A DNA stretch of 64,000 nt, taken from assembly GCF_900110735.1 (NCBI RefSeq), contig NZ_FOET01000013.1:1-64000 (forward strand), given 5' to 3'. The stretch's first letter is position 1. Each line of letters begins with the position of its first letter. The notes under the pieces were generated by a model, which saw only the letters and a program-made list of their open reading frames with translations, was not told where the DNA came from and did not search any database. The stretch is from Streptomyces radiopugnans (GTDB taxonomy: Bacteria; Actinomycetota; Actinomycetes; Streptomycetales; Streptomycetaceae). Below are positions 46,259-57,580 of the stretch, in pieces. The position numbers and the translations under genes are program-made.

Positions 46259-48174
46259 CCGCCACCGTCACCGAACCGCCCCCCGGAGACGGGGACGCGC
46301 GGGAATCACGGGACGCGAAGGCAGCACCGCCCGGGCCACCCGGACCGCCCGGACCGCCGGAGGAATCCGAGCGGCCCGAGGCGTCCGACGCCTTCGACCG
46401 CGATGTGCTGCCCGCGCCGAAGGGCGCCTCGCTCCGGCTGCTCGGCTCGCTGCTGCGCCCGCTCCGGCCGCGGGTCGCGGTGGCCGCCCTCCTGCTGCTG
46501 CTCCAGCAAGCTGCCGTACAGGCCGGGCCGCTGCTGGTCGCGTACGCCATCGACCGGGCGGTGCCCGCCCTGCGCGCCGGCGACGGCGGGCCGCTGGCCG
46601 CCGTCGCGGCGGGGTACGCGGTGTGCGCGCTGTCCTCGGGCGGTCTGCAATACGCCTTCGTCCGCGCCGCCGCCCGGGTCAACCAGAGCGTGCTGCTGGA
46701 ACTGCGCGGCCGGATCTACCGGCACGCCCAGGTCCTCAGCGTGGACTTCCACGACCGCTACACCTCCGGGCGGCTGATCTCCCGCGCCACCACCGACGTC
46801 GAAGCGCTGCGCGAACTGCTCGACGAGGGCCTGCAGGAGCTGCTGGGCGTGATCCTGTCGGTGGTCTACATCTGCTCGGTGCTGCTCTGGCTCGACCTCG
46901 GCCTGGGCGGCGCGGCCCTGCTCTCCTTCGTCCCGCTCCTGCTGATCGTGCGGAACTTCCGGCGCCGCTCGATGCGGGTCTACCGCAGGAAGTCCACGGC
47001 CACCGCGGCGATGATCGTGAAGTTCGTGGAGACGATGAACGGCATCCGCCCTGTGCAGGCGTTCCGCCGCGAGCGGGCGGGCGAGGCGGAGTTCGGCCGT
47101 CTCAACGACCGGCATCTGCGGTTCAACGGGGACGCCATCCTGGAGATGGCCCGCTATGTGGTCTCCTCCCGGCTGGTGGCCAACACCGCGCTCGCCGCCA
47201 TCGTGCTGTGGGGCGCGTACCGGGTGGCGTCCGGCTCTCTGGAGCTGGGCGTGCTGGCCGCGGCGGCGCTGTACCTGCGGCGGCTGTACGACCCGATCGA
47301 CCGGCTGGGGATGTTCCTCAACTCCTACCAGGCCGCGGCGGCCTCGCTGGAGAAGATCGCCGGGCTGCTCGCCCAGGCGCCCGGCGTCCCCGAGCCGGAG
47401 CGCCCCCGGCGGCTGCCGCGGCCGGCCGGCGGGCGCCCGGGCCGTGCCGTGGTCTTCGAGGGGGTGCGCTTCGCCTACCGCACGGGCGGTGAGGTGCTGC
47501 CCCGCTTCGACCTGGAGATCCCGGCCGGGCAGACGGTCGCGGTGGTCGGTTCCACCGGCGCGGGCAAGTCCACTCTCGCCAAGCTGCTGGCGCGCTTCTA
47601 CGACCCCACGGCGGGCCGGGTCCTGCTGGACGGCACCGATCTGCGGGAGCTGGCCACCCCCGAACTGCGGCGCGGGGTCGTCATGGTGACCCAGGAGGCG
47701 TTCCTGTTCTCGGGCACGGTCGCCGACAACATCGCGATCGGCCGCCCGGAGGCGACCCGGGAGGAGATCGAGCGGGCGGCGCGGGCGATCGGCGCCCACG
47801 ACTTCATCGCCGCCCTCCCCGAGGGGTACGACACCGACGTGCGCAAGCGCGGCGGCCGGATCTCCGCCGGGCAGCGCCAGTTGGTCGCCTTCGCCCGGGC
47901 GCTGCTGGCCGATCCGGCCGTGCTCATCCTGGACGAGGCGACCTCCTCCCTGGACATTCCCGGTGAGCGCGCCGTCCAGCGGGCCATGGACACGGTGCTG
48001 CGCGGGCGCACCGCCGTGGTGATCGCCCACCGGCTGTCGACGGTGGAGATCGCCGACCGGGTGCTGGTCATGGACGCGGGGCGCATCGTCGAGGACGGCT
48101 CGCCGGCCGATCTCATCGCGGGCGACGGCCGCTTCGCCGGGCTCCACCGCGCCTGGCGCGACAGCCTGGCCTGA
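46255..48174 (+). CDS. ABC exporter half-transporter 2, consensus ATPase site
   Basis: 639 aa. Proline-rich N-terminus, then the six-helix membrane domain (LLGSLLRPLRPRVAVAALLLLL, SVDFHDRYTSGRLISRATTDVEAL) and an ATPase domain: Walker A VVGSTGAGKSTLAKLLAR, signature ISAGQRQLVAFARALLA (variant of LSGGQ), Walker B VLILDEATSSLD with intact catalytic Glu, and H-loop VIAHRLSTV. In the assembled pair the variant signature would face the degenerate Walker B of subunit 1, giving one dead and one active site. Four-base overlap with subunit 1. Confidence 0.93.
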   Translation: MTATVTEPPPGDGDARESRDAKAAPPGPPGPPGPPEESERPEASDAFDRDVLPAPKGASLRLLGSLLRPLRPRVAVAALLLLLQQAAVQAGPLLVAYAIDRAVPALRAGDGGPLAAVAAGYAVCALSSGGLQYAFVRAAARVNQSVLLELRGRIYRHAQVLSVDFHDRYTSGRLISRATTDVEALRELLDEGLQELLGVILSVVYICSVLLWLDLGLGGAALLSFVPLLLIVRNFRRRSMRVYRRKSTATAAMIVKFVETMNGIRPVQAFRRERAGEAEFGRLNDRHLRFNGDAILEMARYVVSSRLVANTALAAIVLWGAYRVASGSLELGVLAAAALYLRRLYDPIDRLGMFLNSYQAAAASLEKIAGLLAQAPGVPEPERPRRLPRPAGGRPGRAVVFEGVRFAYRTGGEVLPRFDLEIPAGQTVAVVGSTGAGKSTLAKLLARFYDPTAGRVLLDGTDLRELATPELRRGVVMVTQEAFLFSGTVADNIAIGRPEATREEIERAARAIGAHDFIAALPEGYDTDVRKRGGRISAGQRQLVAFARALLADPAVLILDEATSSLDIPGERAVQRAMDTVLRGRTAVVIAHRLSTVEIADRVLVMDAGRIVEDGSPADLIAGDGRFAGLHRAWRDSLA

Positions 48175-48235
48175 CGGGCCGTCCGGCGGACCCCGGGCGG
48201 CCCAGCCTGACGGGATGTCTGACGGGATGCCTGAC

Positions 48236-48276
48236 GGTGTCCCCTCCGGCGGGCCGCATCCGCCGGAGGGGACACC
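48236..48276 (+). terminator. Terminator of the ABC exporter operon
   Basis: Perfect 17-bp stem (48236-48252 with 48260-48276; arm GGTGTCCCCTCCGGCGG) with a 7-nt loop, 61 bp after the stop codon. Three short direct repeats (CTGACGG(GA)TG-like) precede it at 48205-48235. The remaining gap to 48532 shows no gene; two GACAGCG boxes at 48357-48379 and a TTGACC at 48398 may belong to the protease promoter, but no -10 is clear. Confidence 0.75.
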
Positions 48277-48532
48277 CCCGCACCCGACCTCCGTCAGCCT
48301 GGCAGCGGCCGATGACGGCCCGGTTTCGCCGCCGTTTCCCTCATGTTCGGTCATCGGACAGCGATTTTCCGACAGCGGACAGATTCCGGCCATTTTCTTG
48401 ACCTGACCCTGTCATCACCACCGTTTCGGTGTCACTCTCTCCACGCTGTGCACGGCCGCCTCCCCCCACGGGCCCCACACCCGCAGGCGCACCATCTCCG
48501 TCTCCACACCGCTCTCCAGCGAGGAGTTCAGC

Positions 48533-50509
48533 GTGACAGGCAGATCCACCCCCCGCAGACGTGCCACCGCCACCGGCGCCCTCGTCGCCGCCTCGGCTCT
48601 CCTGGCCGTCGGCCTCCAGGCACAGGTCTCCACCGCCGCGCCCCAGGCCAAGCCCGATCCCGGCGCCCTCTCGGTCAAGCTCTCGCCCTCCCAGCGGGCC
48701 GAGCTGCTCCGCGACGCGGAGGCCGACGGCCCCGCCACCGCCAGGGCCCTCGGCCTGGGCACCAAGGAGAGGCTCGTCGTCCGCGATGTCGTCAAGAACG
48801 CCGACGGCACCGTCCACACCCGTTACGAGCGCACCTACGACGGGCTGCCCGTGCTCGGCGGCGACCTGGTCGTCGAGGAGTCGCCCGGCGGTGCGATAGC
48901 CGAGGTCGCCAAGGCCACCACGGCGAAGATCGCCGTCCCCACCACCACCGCCCCGGCCTCGAAGAAGCCCGCGAAGGCCGCGGCCGAGGGCAGCAGCGCC
49001 CCCCGCAAGGTGGTCTGGGCCGCCGACGGCGAGCCCGTGCTCGCCTGGGAGCGCGTGGTCGGCGGCACCCAGGAGGACGGCACCCCCAGCGAGCTGCACA
49101 TCGTCACCGACGCGGCCACCGGCGAGAAGCTGGCCGAGTGGGAGGGCGTGCACACCGGCACCGGCGAGAGCATGTACAGCGGCCGGGTCGCCCTGGGCAC
49201 CAGCGGATCCGGCGGCTCGTACACCATGACCGACGCGGGCCGCGGCAACCACCGGACCTACGACCTGAACGGCGGCTCCTCCGGCACCGGCACGCTGTTC
49301 TCCGACGCCGACGACCTCTGGGGCAACGGCTCGCCGTCCAACCGTCAGACCGCCGGCGTGGACGCCCACTACGGCGCGGCCCTGACCTGGGACTACTACA
49401 AGAACGTCCACGGCCGAAACGGCATCCGCAACGACGGCAAGGCCCCCTACAGCCGCGTGCACTACGGCAACGCCTACGTCAACGCGTTCTGGACGGACTC
49501 CTGCTTCTGCATGACCTACGGCGACGGCGCGAACAACGCCAAGCCGCTCACCTCCATCGACGTCGCCGCCCACGAGATGACCCACGGTCTGACCTCCAAC
49601 ACCGCGGGGCTGCGCTACAGCGGCGAGTCCGGCGGCCTGAACGAGGCGACCTCCGACATCTTCGCCGCCGCCGTGGAGTTCAGGGCGAACAACGGCTCGG
49701 ACGTCGGCGACTACCTCGTCGGCGAGAAGATCGACATCCGCGGCAACGGCACCCCGCTGCGCTACATGGACAAGCCCAGCCGGGACGGCAACTCCAAGGA
49801 CTACTGGTACTCCGGCATCGGCAGCGTGGACGTCCACTACTCCTCGGGCCCGGCCAACCACTTCTTCTACCTGCTCAGCGAGGGCAGCGGCGCCAAGACC
49901 ATCAACGGCGTCGCCTACGACTCGCCGACCTCCGACGGCAAGCCGGTGACCGGCATCGGGATCGCGGCCGCCGAGAAGATCTGGTTCAAGGCGCTCACCG
50001 AGAAGATGACGTCGACGACCAACTACGCCGGCGCCCGCACCGCCACCCTCTCCGCCGCGGCCGACCTGTTCGGCACGGACAGCGTCCAGCACAAGGCGGT
50101 GGCCCACGCCTGGGCCGCGGTCAACGTCGGCTCCCGGCCCGACGACGGCGGCAACGAGCAGCCGCCCGGCGACAACGTCTTCGAGAACACCGACGACCAC
50201 GCCATCCCGGACCCGGGCACCGTGGAGTCTTCGATCACGGTGAACAGGTCCGGCAGCGCGCCCAGCACCCTGAAAGTGGACGTGGACATCGTCCACACCT
50301 ACCGCGGCGACCTCGTCATCGACCTGGTGGCCCCGGACGGGAGCACCTACCGGCTGAAGAACAGCTCCTGGGACTCGGGCGACGACGTCCGGGCCTCCTA
50401 CACGGTCAACGCCTCCTCCGAGGCGGCCTCCGGCACCTGGAAGCTGCGCGTCCAGGACGTCTACCGCACCGACTCCGGCCACATCAACAGCTGGAAGCTG
50501 ACGTTCTGA
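48533..50509 (+). CDS. Secreted M4 neutral metalloprotease with P domain
   Basis: 658 aa, GTG start 48533 after GAGGAG. Signal peptide of about 36 residues, FTP/PepSY-like propeptide (about 40-210: TKERLVVRDVVKNADGTVHTRYERTYDGLPVLGGDLVVE). The thermolysin-type domain has the zinc site HEMTH (His347, Glu348, His351) and the third ligand Glu371 in GGLNEATSD, with the active-site His in VDVHYSSGPANH. The C-terminal about 110 residues form a P (proprotein convertase) beta-sandwich (VFENTDDHAIPDPGTVESSITVNRSG to the end SWKLTF). Expected to be self-processed and to digest protein outside the cell. Confidence 0.95.
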   Translation: MTGRSTPRRRATATGALVAASALLAVGLQAQVSTAAPQAKPDPGALSVKLSPSQRAELLRDAEADGPATARALGLGTKERLVVRDVVKNADGTVHTRYERTYDGLPVLGGDLVVEESPGGAIAEVAKATTAKIAVPTTTAPASKKPAKAAAEGSSAPRKVVWAADGEPVLAWERVVGGTQEDGTPSELHIVTDAATGEKLAEWEGVHTGTGESMYSGRVALGTSGSGGSYTMTDAGRGNHRTYDLNGGSSGTGTLFSDADDLWGNGSPSNRQTAGVDAHYGAALTWDYYKNVHGRNGIRNDGKAPYSRVHYGNAYVNAFWTDSCFCMTYGDGANNAKPLTSIDVAAHEMTHGLTSNTAGLRYSGESGGLNEATSDIFAAAVEFRANNGSDVGDYLVGEKIDIRGNGTPLRYMDKPSRDGNSKDYWYSGIGSVDVHYSSGPANHFFYLLSEGSGAKTINGVAYDSPTSDGKPVTGIGIAAAEKIWFKALTEKMTSTTNYAGARTATLSAAADLFGTDSVQHKAVAHAWAAVNVGSRPDDGGNEQPPGDNVFENTDDHAIPDPGTVESSITVNRSGSAPSTLKVDVDIVHTYRGDLVIDLVAPDGSTYRLKNSSWDSGDDVRASYTVNASSEAASGTWKLRVQDVYRTDSGHINSWKLTF

Positions 50510-50584
50510 TCCGCGTCCCGGTCCACGGTCCGCCCCGCGTCCCGGCCCGCCCTCCGGGCCGGTGAACGCGGGGGGTAAGCGGAC

Positions 50585-50621
50585 GGAAGGGGAGCCGCGC
50601 CATCGGCGCGGCTCCCCTTCC
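50585..50621. terminator. Bidirectional terminator between protease and glgP
   Basis: Perfect 17-bp stem (GGAAGGGGAGCCGCGCC at 50585-50601 with 50605-50621) and a 3-nt loop between convergent genes, 18 bp from the 3' end of glgP and 76 bp from the protease stop. Confidence 0.85.
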
Positions 50622-50638
50622 CCCGTGTCCCGGCCGGC

Positions 50639-53227
50639 TCAGCGCAGCAGCACCCCGGCGGCCTCCCGGGCGCCGAGGTCGTCCGGCGGCAGGGTCACCA
50701 GGCCCATCTCGGCCGGGCTCGCCAGCAGCGGGTGGGACGGCAGGACGCGGACGGTGTAGCCGAACGGCCCGGTGCGGTCCAGCGCCAACGGGCCCTCGTA
50801 CAGCCAGCTCCCGTCCTCCTCCGGCCCGCCGGAGGGCTTGAGCGGTACGCGCACGGCGTCGTCGCCCGCGATGGAGTCCGACTCGTCCACCCGACCGGCG
50901 ACCGCCTGCACCTCCACGTCGCCCGGTTCCAGGCCGCCCAGGGCCACCCGCACCCGCAGCGACAGCGAACCGCCCAGCTCGACGGACTCGCAGACCGACT
51001 CCACATGGTCGACCGCCACGCGCGGCCAGCCCGCGCGCACCCGTGCCTTCCACTCCGCCAGCCGCCCGGCGGCGCCGGCGTCGGCCTCCAGCGCCCGGTG
51101 GGCGTGGGCGGCGGGGGTGTACAGCCGCTCGGTGTACTCGCGCACCATCCGGTCGGCGAGCACCTTCGGCCCGAGCCGCTCCCGGGTCTGGCGGACCATC
51201 TCGATCCACCGCTCGGGCAGCCCGTCACCGGCCGGTCCGCGATCGTAGAAGCACGGCGCCACATGCTCGCGGAGCAGTTCGTAGAGCGCCACGGCCTCTA
51301 TGTCGTCGCGCCGCTCGCGGTCCTGCGCGCTCTCGTGCGCGGCGCCGGGGCCGCCGCCGTCGGCGGTCGGGATGGCCCAGCCGAAGTCCGGCTCGTACCA
51401 CTCCTCCCACCAGCCGTCCCGCACCGAGAGGTTGAGGCAGCCGTTGAGCGCCGCCTTCATCCCGGAGGTCCCGCACGCCTCCAGCGGGCGCAGCGGGTTG
51501 TTCAGCCAGACGTCGCAGCCGGTGTAGAGCTTCTGCGCCATGGCCATGCCGTAGTCGGGCAGGAAGACGATCCGGTGGCGCACCCGGGGGTCGTCGGCGA
51601 ACCTCACCAGCTCCTGGATCAGCCGCTTGCCGCCGTCGTCGGCCGGGTGCGCCTTGCCCGCGACGACGAGCTGGACGGGCCGGGTGGGGTGCAGCAGCAG
51701 CTCTGTGAGCCGCTCGCGGTCGCGCAGCATCAGCGTCAGCCGCTTGTAGGACGGGACGCGGCGGGCGAAGCCGACGGTGAGCACGTCCGGGTCCAGGACG
51801 CCGTCGATCCAGCCGAGTTCGGCGTCCGAGGCGCCGCGCTGCCGCCAGGAGGCGCGCAGGCGCCGCCGCACCTCGTGCACGAGCTGCTCGCGCAGGGTGC
51901 GGCGGACCTGCCACAGCCCGGCACCGCCGGCGTCGGCGGGCAGCGCCCGCATCTCGTCGGCGGTCCAGGTGGGGGCGTGCACACCGTTGGTGATGGAGGT
52001 GATGGGCACCTCGGCGGCGTCGAAGCCCGGCCACAGCCCGGCGAACATCTCCCGGCTGACCGAGCCGTGCAGCGTGGAGACGCCGTTGGCGCGCTGGGCG
52101 AGCCGAAGGCCCATCACGGCCATGTTGAACAGCCCCGGGTCACCGCCGGGGTAGGTCTCGGTGCCCAGCCGCAGCACCTGCTCCACGTCCACCCCCGGCA
52201 ACTCGCCGTCGTCGCCGAGATGGCGGGCGACCAGAGCGCGGTCGAAGCGGTCGATGCCGGCGGGGACGGGGGTGTGGGTGGTGAACACCGTCCCGGCGCG
52301 CACGGCCTCCAGTGCGGTGTCGAAGGGGACGCCCTTACCGCTCATCTCCCGGATGCGCTCCAGGCCGAGGAAACCGGCGTGCCCCTCGTTGGTGTGGAAC
52401 ACCTCGGGCGCGGGGTGGCCGGTGACGCGGCAGTACGCGCGCACCGCCCGCACCCCGCCGATGCCCAGCAGCATCTCCTGGAGCAGCCGGTGCTCGCTGC
52501 CGCCGCCGTAGAGCCGGTCGGTGACGTCACGTTCGCGCGGGGCGTTCTCCTCCACGTCGGAGTCGAGCAGCAGCAGGGGGACGCGGCCGACGCGGGCCTG
52601 CCAGACGTGGGCGCGCAGGGTGCGTCCGCCGGGCAGCCGCAGGTCCACGCGGACCGTTGCGCCGTCCGGCTCGCGCAGCGGTTCCAGCGGCAGCTCGTTG
52701 GGGTCCAGGACGGGGTAGTGCTCCTGCTGCCAGCCGTCGCGCGACAGGCTCTGGCGGAAGTAGCCGTGGCGGTACAGCAGGCCCACCCCGATCAGCGGGA
52801 CGCCGAGGTCGCTGGCGGCCTTGAGGTGGTCCCCGGCGAGGATGCCGAGCCCGCCGGAGTACTGGGGCAGGGCCGCGGTGATGCCGAACTCGGGGGAGAA
52901 GTAGGCGACGGCGGCGGGCAGTTCGCCCTCCGCGCGCTGGTACCAGCGCGGCTCGGTCAGGTACTCCCGCAGATCCCCCGCGGCGGCGGACAGCCGCTCC
53001 AGGAAGTCGCGGTCGTGGGCCAGCTCCTCCAGCCTCCGGGCGGACAGGGTGCCCAGTGTCCGCACCGGATCGCCGCCGGACGCCCCCCAGCCGTCGGGGT
53101 CGGCGCCGCGGAAGAGCTCTCTGGTCTCGGGGTGCCAGGACCAGCGCAGGTTGTGCGCCAGGTCGCTGAGCGGTCGTAGGGGTTCCGGAAGGACGGGACG
53201 TACAGAGAATCGACGAATGGCCTTCAC
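50639..53227 (-). CDS. glgP: Glycogen (alpha-glucan) phosphorylase
   Basis: 862 aa from GTG 53227 (MKAIRRFSVRPVLPEPL, the usual start of the actinobacterial enzyme; a GTG at 53251 is possible). This is the short, non-animal branch of family GT35. Marks: NLRWSWHPET, YFSPEFGITAALPQYSGGLGILAGDHLKAASDLG, THTPVPAGIDRF, the PLP-binding region near FLPDYGMAMAQKLYTGCDVWLNNPLRPLEACGTSGMKAALNGCLNLSVRDGWW. Releases glucose 1-phosphate from glycogen or linear alpha-glucan. It diverges from glgE across a 338-bp regulatory gap, a standard arrangement. Confidence 0.96.
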   Translation of the reverse strand: MKAIRRFSVRPVLPEPLRPLSDLAHNLRWSWHPETRELFRGADPDGWGASGGDPVRTLGTLSARRLEELAHDRDFLERLSAAAGDLREYLTEPRWYQRAEGELPAAVAYFSPEFGITAALPQYSGGLGILAGDHLKAASDLGVPLIGVGLLYRHGYFRQSLSRDGWQQEHYPVLDPNELPLEPLREPDGATVRVDLRLPGGRTLRAHVWQARVGRVPLLLLDSDVEENAPRERDVTDRLYGGGSEHRLLQEMLLGIGGVRAVRAYCRVTGHPAPEVFHTNEGHAGFLGLERIREMSGKGVPFDTALEAVRAGTVFTTHTPVPAGIDRFDRALVARHLGDDGELPGVDVEQVLRLGTETYPGGDPGLFNMAVMGLRLAQRANGVSTLHGSVSREMFAGLWPGFDAAEVPITSITNGVHAPTWTADEMRALPADAGGAGLWQVRRTLREQLVHEVRRRLRASWRQRGASDAELGWIDGVLDPDVLTVGFARRVPSYKRLTLMLRDRERLTELLLHPTRPVQLVVAGKAHPADDGGKRLIQELVRFADDPRVRHRIVFLPDYGMAMAQKLYTGCDVWLNNPLRPLEACGTSGMKAALNGCLNLSVRDGWWEEWYEPDFGWAIPTADGGGPGAAHESAQDRERRDDIEAVALYELLREHVAPCFYDRGPAGDGLPERWIEMVRQTRERLGPKVLADRMVREYTERLYTPAAHAHRALEADAGAAGRLAEWKARVRAGWPRVAVDHVESVCESVELGGSLSLRVRVALGGLEPGDVEVQAVAGRVDESDSIAGDDAVRVPLKPSGGPEEDGSWLYEGPLALDRTGPFGYTVRVLPSHPLLASPAEMGLVTLPPDDLGAREAAGVLLR

Positions 53228-53565
53228 ACCTCGACGGTAGCCGGATCTCACCCCTTTTCGCCCTGTAACCGGGAATCACGTCCCCAACGGCTCCATAGGC
53301 GCATATGCGCGCACTCGTCGTGCGCCCGCGCACCGCCCCTCCCCGGTCCGCCGCCTGGCACCGGGTGCCGCCACCGGCGCGAAGACGGAAGGAGTTTCCC
53401 GGCCCGTGGCGGGAACGGTCAGATTGGGCGCGTTTGCTTACGAGTAGTTCACGTTGAGGCGGATGCCCGCCCCGCCCGGGCGGGCAGTCTCTCCTCCTAC
53501 CGCCCTTCCCGGGTTCTCCCGGAACAACCGTCACGCCAGCCGAGTGAAAGCGGACAGGAGCGGCC
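53228..53565. promoter_or_regulatory. Divergent control region glgP/glgE
   Basis: 338 bp that must contain promoters for both directions. A 12-bp perfect palindrome (GCGCATATGCGC, 53299-53310) lies 72 bp upstream of glgP and could be an operator. TTGCTTACGAGTAG near 53432-53445 is loosely promoter-like. No clear -35/-10 pairs were recognised. Confidence 0.4.
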
Positions 53566-55654
53566 ATGCCCCCGGCCCGTCAACGGTCTGTGGAACAGAT
53601 AGAAAGAACAAAACCATCCGTAACGCCACCAGGTGATCCAATGATCGGTCGCATCCCCGTACTGGACGTCCATCCGCTCGTCGACTGCGGGCGCCGCCCG
53701 GCGAAGGCCGTGGCAGGCGAGACCTTCCGGGTCTCGGCCACGGTCTTCCGCGAAGGCCACGACGCGGTCGGCGCGAACGTCGTCCTGCGCGACCCGAGCG
53801 GGAACCCGGGCCCGTGGACCCCGATGCGGGAACTGGTGCCGGGCACCGACCGCTGGGGCGCCGACGTCACCCCCGGCGCGGAGGGCCGCTGGTCCTACAC
53901 CGTCGAGGCGTGGGGCGACCCGGTCGGCACCTGGCGGCACAACGCGAGGATCAAGGTCCCGGCGGGGATCGACGCCGAGCTGACCCTCACCGAGGGTGCG
54001 CTGCTGCACGAGCGGGCCGCCGCGGGAGTGCCCGAGGACGACGGCCGCGCGGCCGTCCTGGAGGCGGTGGAGGGCCTGCGCGACGCCTCCCGCCCGGTCG
54101 CCGCGCGGCTGGCCGCGGCGCTGGCGCCCGAGGTGGTGTCCGCGCTGGACCGCCACCCGCTGCGCGAGCCGGTCACCGCCACCCGCCCCCTGCCGCTGCT
54201 GGTGGAGCGGAAGAGGGCGCTGTTCGGCTCCTGGTACGAGTTCTTCCCCCGCTCGGAGGGCGCGGTGGTGCGGGAGGGCGAGCCGCCCGTCTCCGGCACC
54301 CTGCGCACGGCCGCCGAGCGGCTGCCCGCGATCGCCGACATGGGCTTCGACGTGGTCTACCTGCCGCCCATCCACCCCATCGGCGAATCGTTCCGCAAGG
54401 GACCCAACAACTCCCTGACCGCCGGCCCCCACGACGTGGGCAGCCCATGGGCCATCGGCTCGGCCGCCGGCGGGCACGACGCGATCCACCCGGACCTGGG
54501 CACCTTCGAGGACTTCGACCGCTTCGTGGCGCGCGCCCGCGAACTGCGCATGGAGGTGGCCCTGGACTTCGCGCTGCAGTGCTCCCCGGACCACCCCTGG
54601 GTCAAGGAGCACCCGGAGTGGTTCCACCACCGCCCCGACGGGACGATCGCCTACGCCGAGAACCCGCCGAAGAAGTACCAGGACATCTACCCCATCGCGT
54701 TCGACGCGGACATGGACGGGCTCGTCGCCGAGACGGTGCGGATCCTGCGGATGTGGATGTCCCACGGGGTGCGGATCTTCCGTGTGGACAACCCGCACAC
54801 CAAGCCGGTCGTCTTCTGGGAGAAGGTGATCGGCGAGATCAACGGGGCCGATCCCGACGTCGTCTTCCTGGCCGAGGCCTTCACCCGCCCGGCGATGATG
54901 CACACCCTCGCCAAGATCGGCTTCCAGCAGTCCTACACCTACTTCACCTGGCGCAACGGCAAGGACGAGCTGACCGAGTACCTCACCGAACTCTCCGGTG
55001 ACGCCGCCTCGTACATGAGGCCCAACTTCTTCGTCAACACTCCCGACATCCTCAACGAGTACCTCCAGAGCGGCGGCCGCCACGCCTTCGAGATCCGTGC
55101 GGTGCTCGCCGCGACCCTCTCTCCCACCTGGGGGGTCTACTCGGGCTACGAGCTGTGCGAGTCGACACCGGTCAGGCCGGGCAGCGAGGAGTACCTTGAC
55201 TCGGAGAAGTACCAGCTCCGCCCGCGCGACTGGGCGGCCGCGGAGCGTGCGGGCACCACCATCGCCCCGCTCCTCACCGAACTGAACCGGCTGCGCCGCC
55301 GCCATCCGGCACTGCAGGAGCTGCGCAACCTGCGCTTCCACCACAGCGACAACCCGTCGATCATCGCCTACTCGAAGCACTGCGCACACCCGTACGCCGA
55401 CACGGTTCTCACGGTGGTCAACCTCGATCCCCACCACACCCACGAGGCCACGGTCTCGTTGGACCTGACGGAACTCGGCCTCACGCCCGCTCAGGCGAGT
55501 GGCGCCGACCTTTTTCCGGTGCGCGACGAGCTCACCGGCGAGACCTATCACTGGGGCAGGGACAACTATGTGCGCCTGGAGCCGGGCCGTGCCGCGGCGC
55601 CCGCGCACATCCTCTCCCTGCGACCGTCCCCACAGACCGGAGGGTCACCCAACC

Positions 55655-55668
<14 letters not shown>
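53566..55668 (+). CDS. glgE: Alpha-1,4-glucan:maltose-1-phosphate maltosyltransferase GlgE
   Basis: 700 aa. ATG 53566 with AGGAG 6 nt upstream; the later ATG 53641 would remove the leader found in family members. Transfers maltosyl units from maltose 1-phosphate to the non-reducing end of alpha-glucan. N-terminal helical and beta domains (IPVLDVHPLVDCGRRPAKAVAGETF), then the GH13_3 barrel: FDVVYLPPIHPIGESFRKGPNN, nucleophile Asp408 (GVRIFRVDNPHTKP) and acid/base Glu437 (VFLAEAFTRPAMM), with the same spacing (29) as in the known S. coelicolor enzyme. Overlaps treS by 14 bp, forming an operon with it. Confidence 0.97.
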
Positions 55669-57352
<1,684 letters not shown>

Positions 57353-57580
57353 GGCGGGAGTAGGGCAGGTATGGACGGCGGCGGCCCGGGAACAAGCCAG
57401 GACACGGATTGGGCCCGGGCCGCCGCGGGCAGTATTCCTCCCACCGCCGATCGCACCACCCACAAGAGTTCGCTAGCCCGCTTGGTGGGTACTCCCCGAC
57501 ACGTCCCGCACCGCCGGACAGCCACAGCCGCAATCCGGGACACTCTGCCGTACCTTTCGTGTGCCCGGGGAAAGGACGCC

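Noticed and set aside
53299..53310. Palindrome GCGCATATGCGC as a defined operator between glgP and glgE
   Set aside because: A 12-bp palindrome is frequent enough by chance in GC-rich DNA; mentioned within the control region, without a claim.
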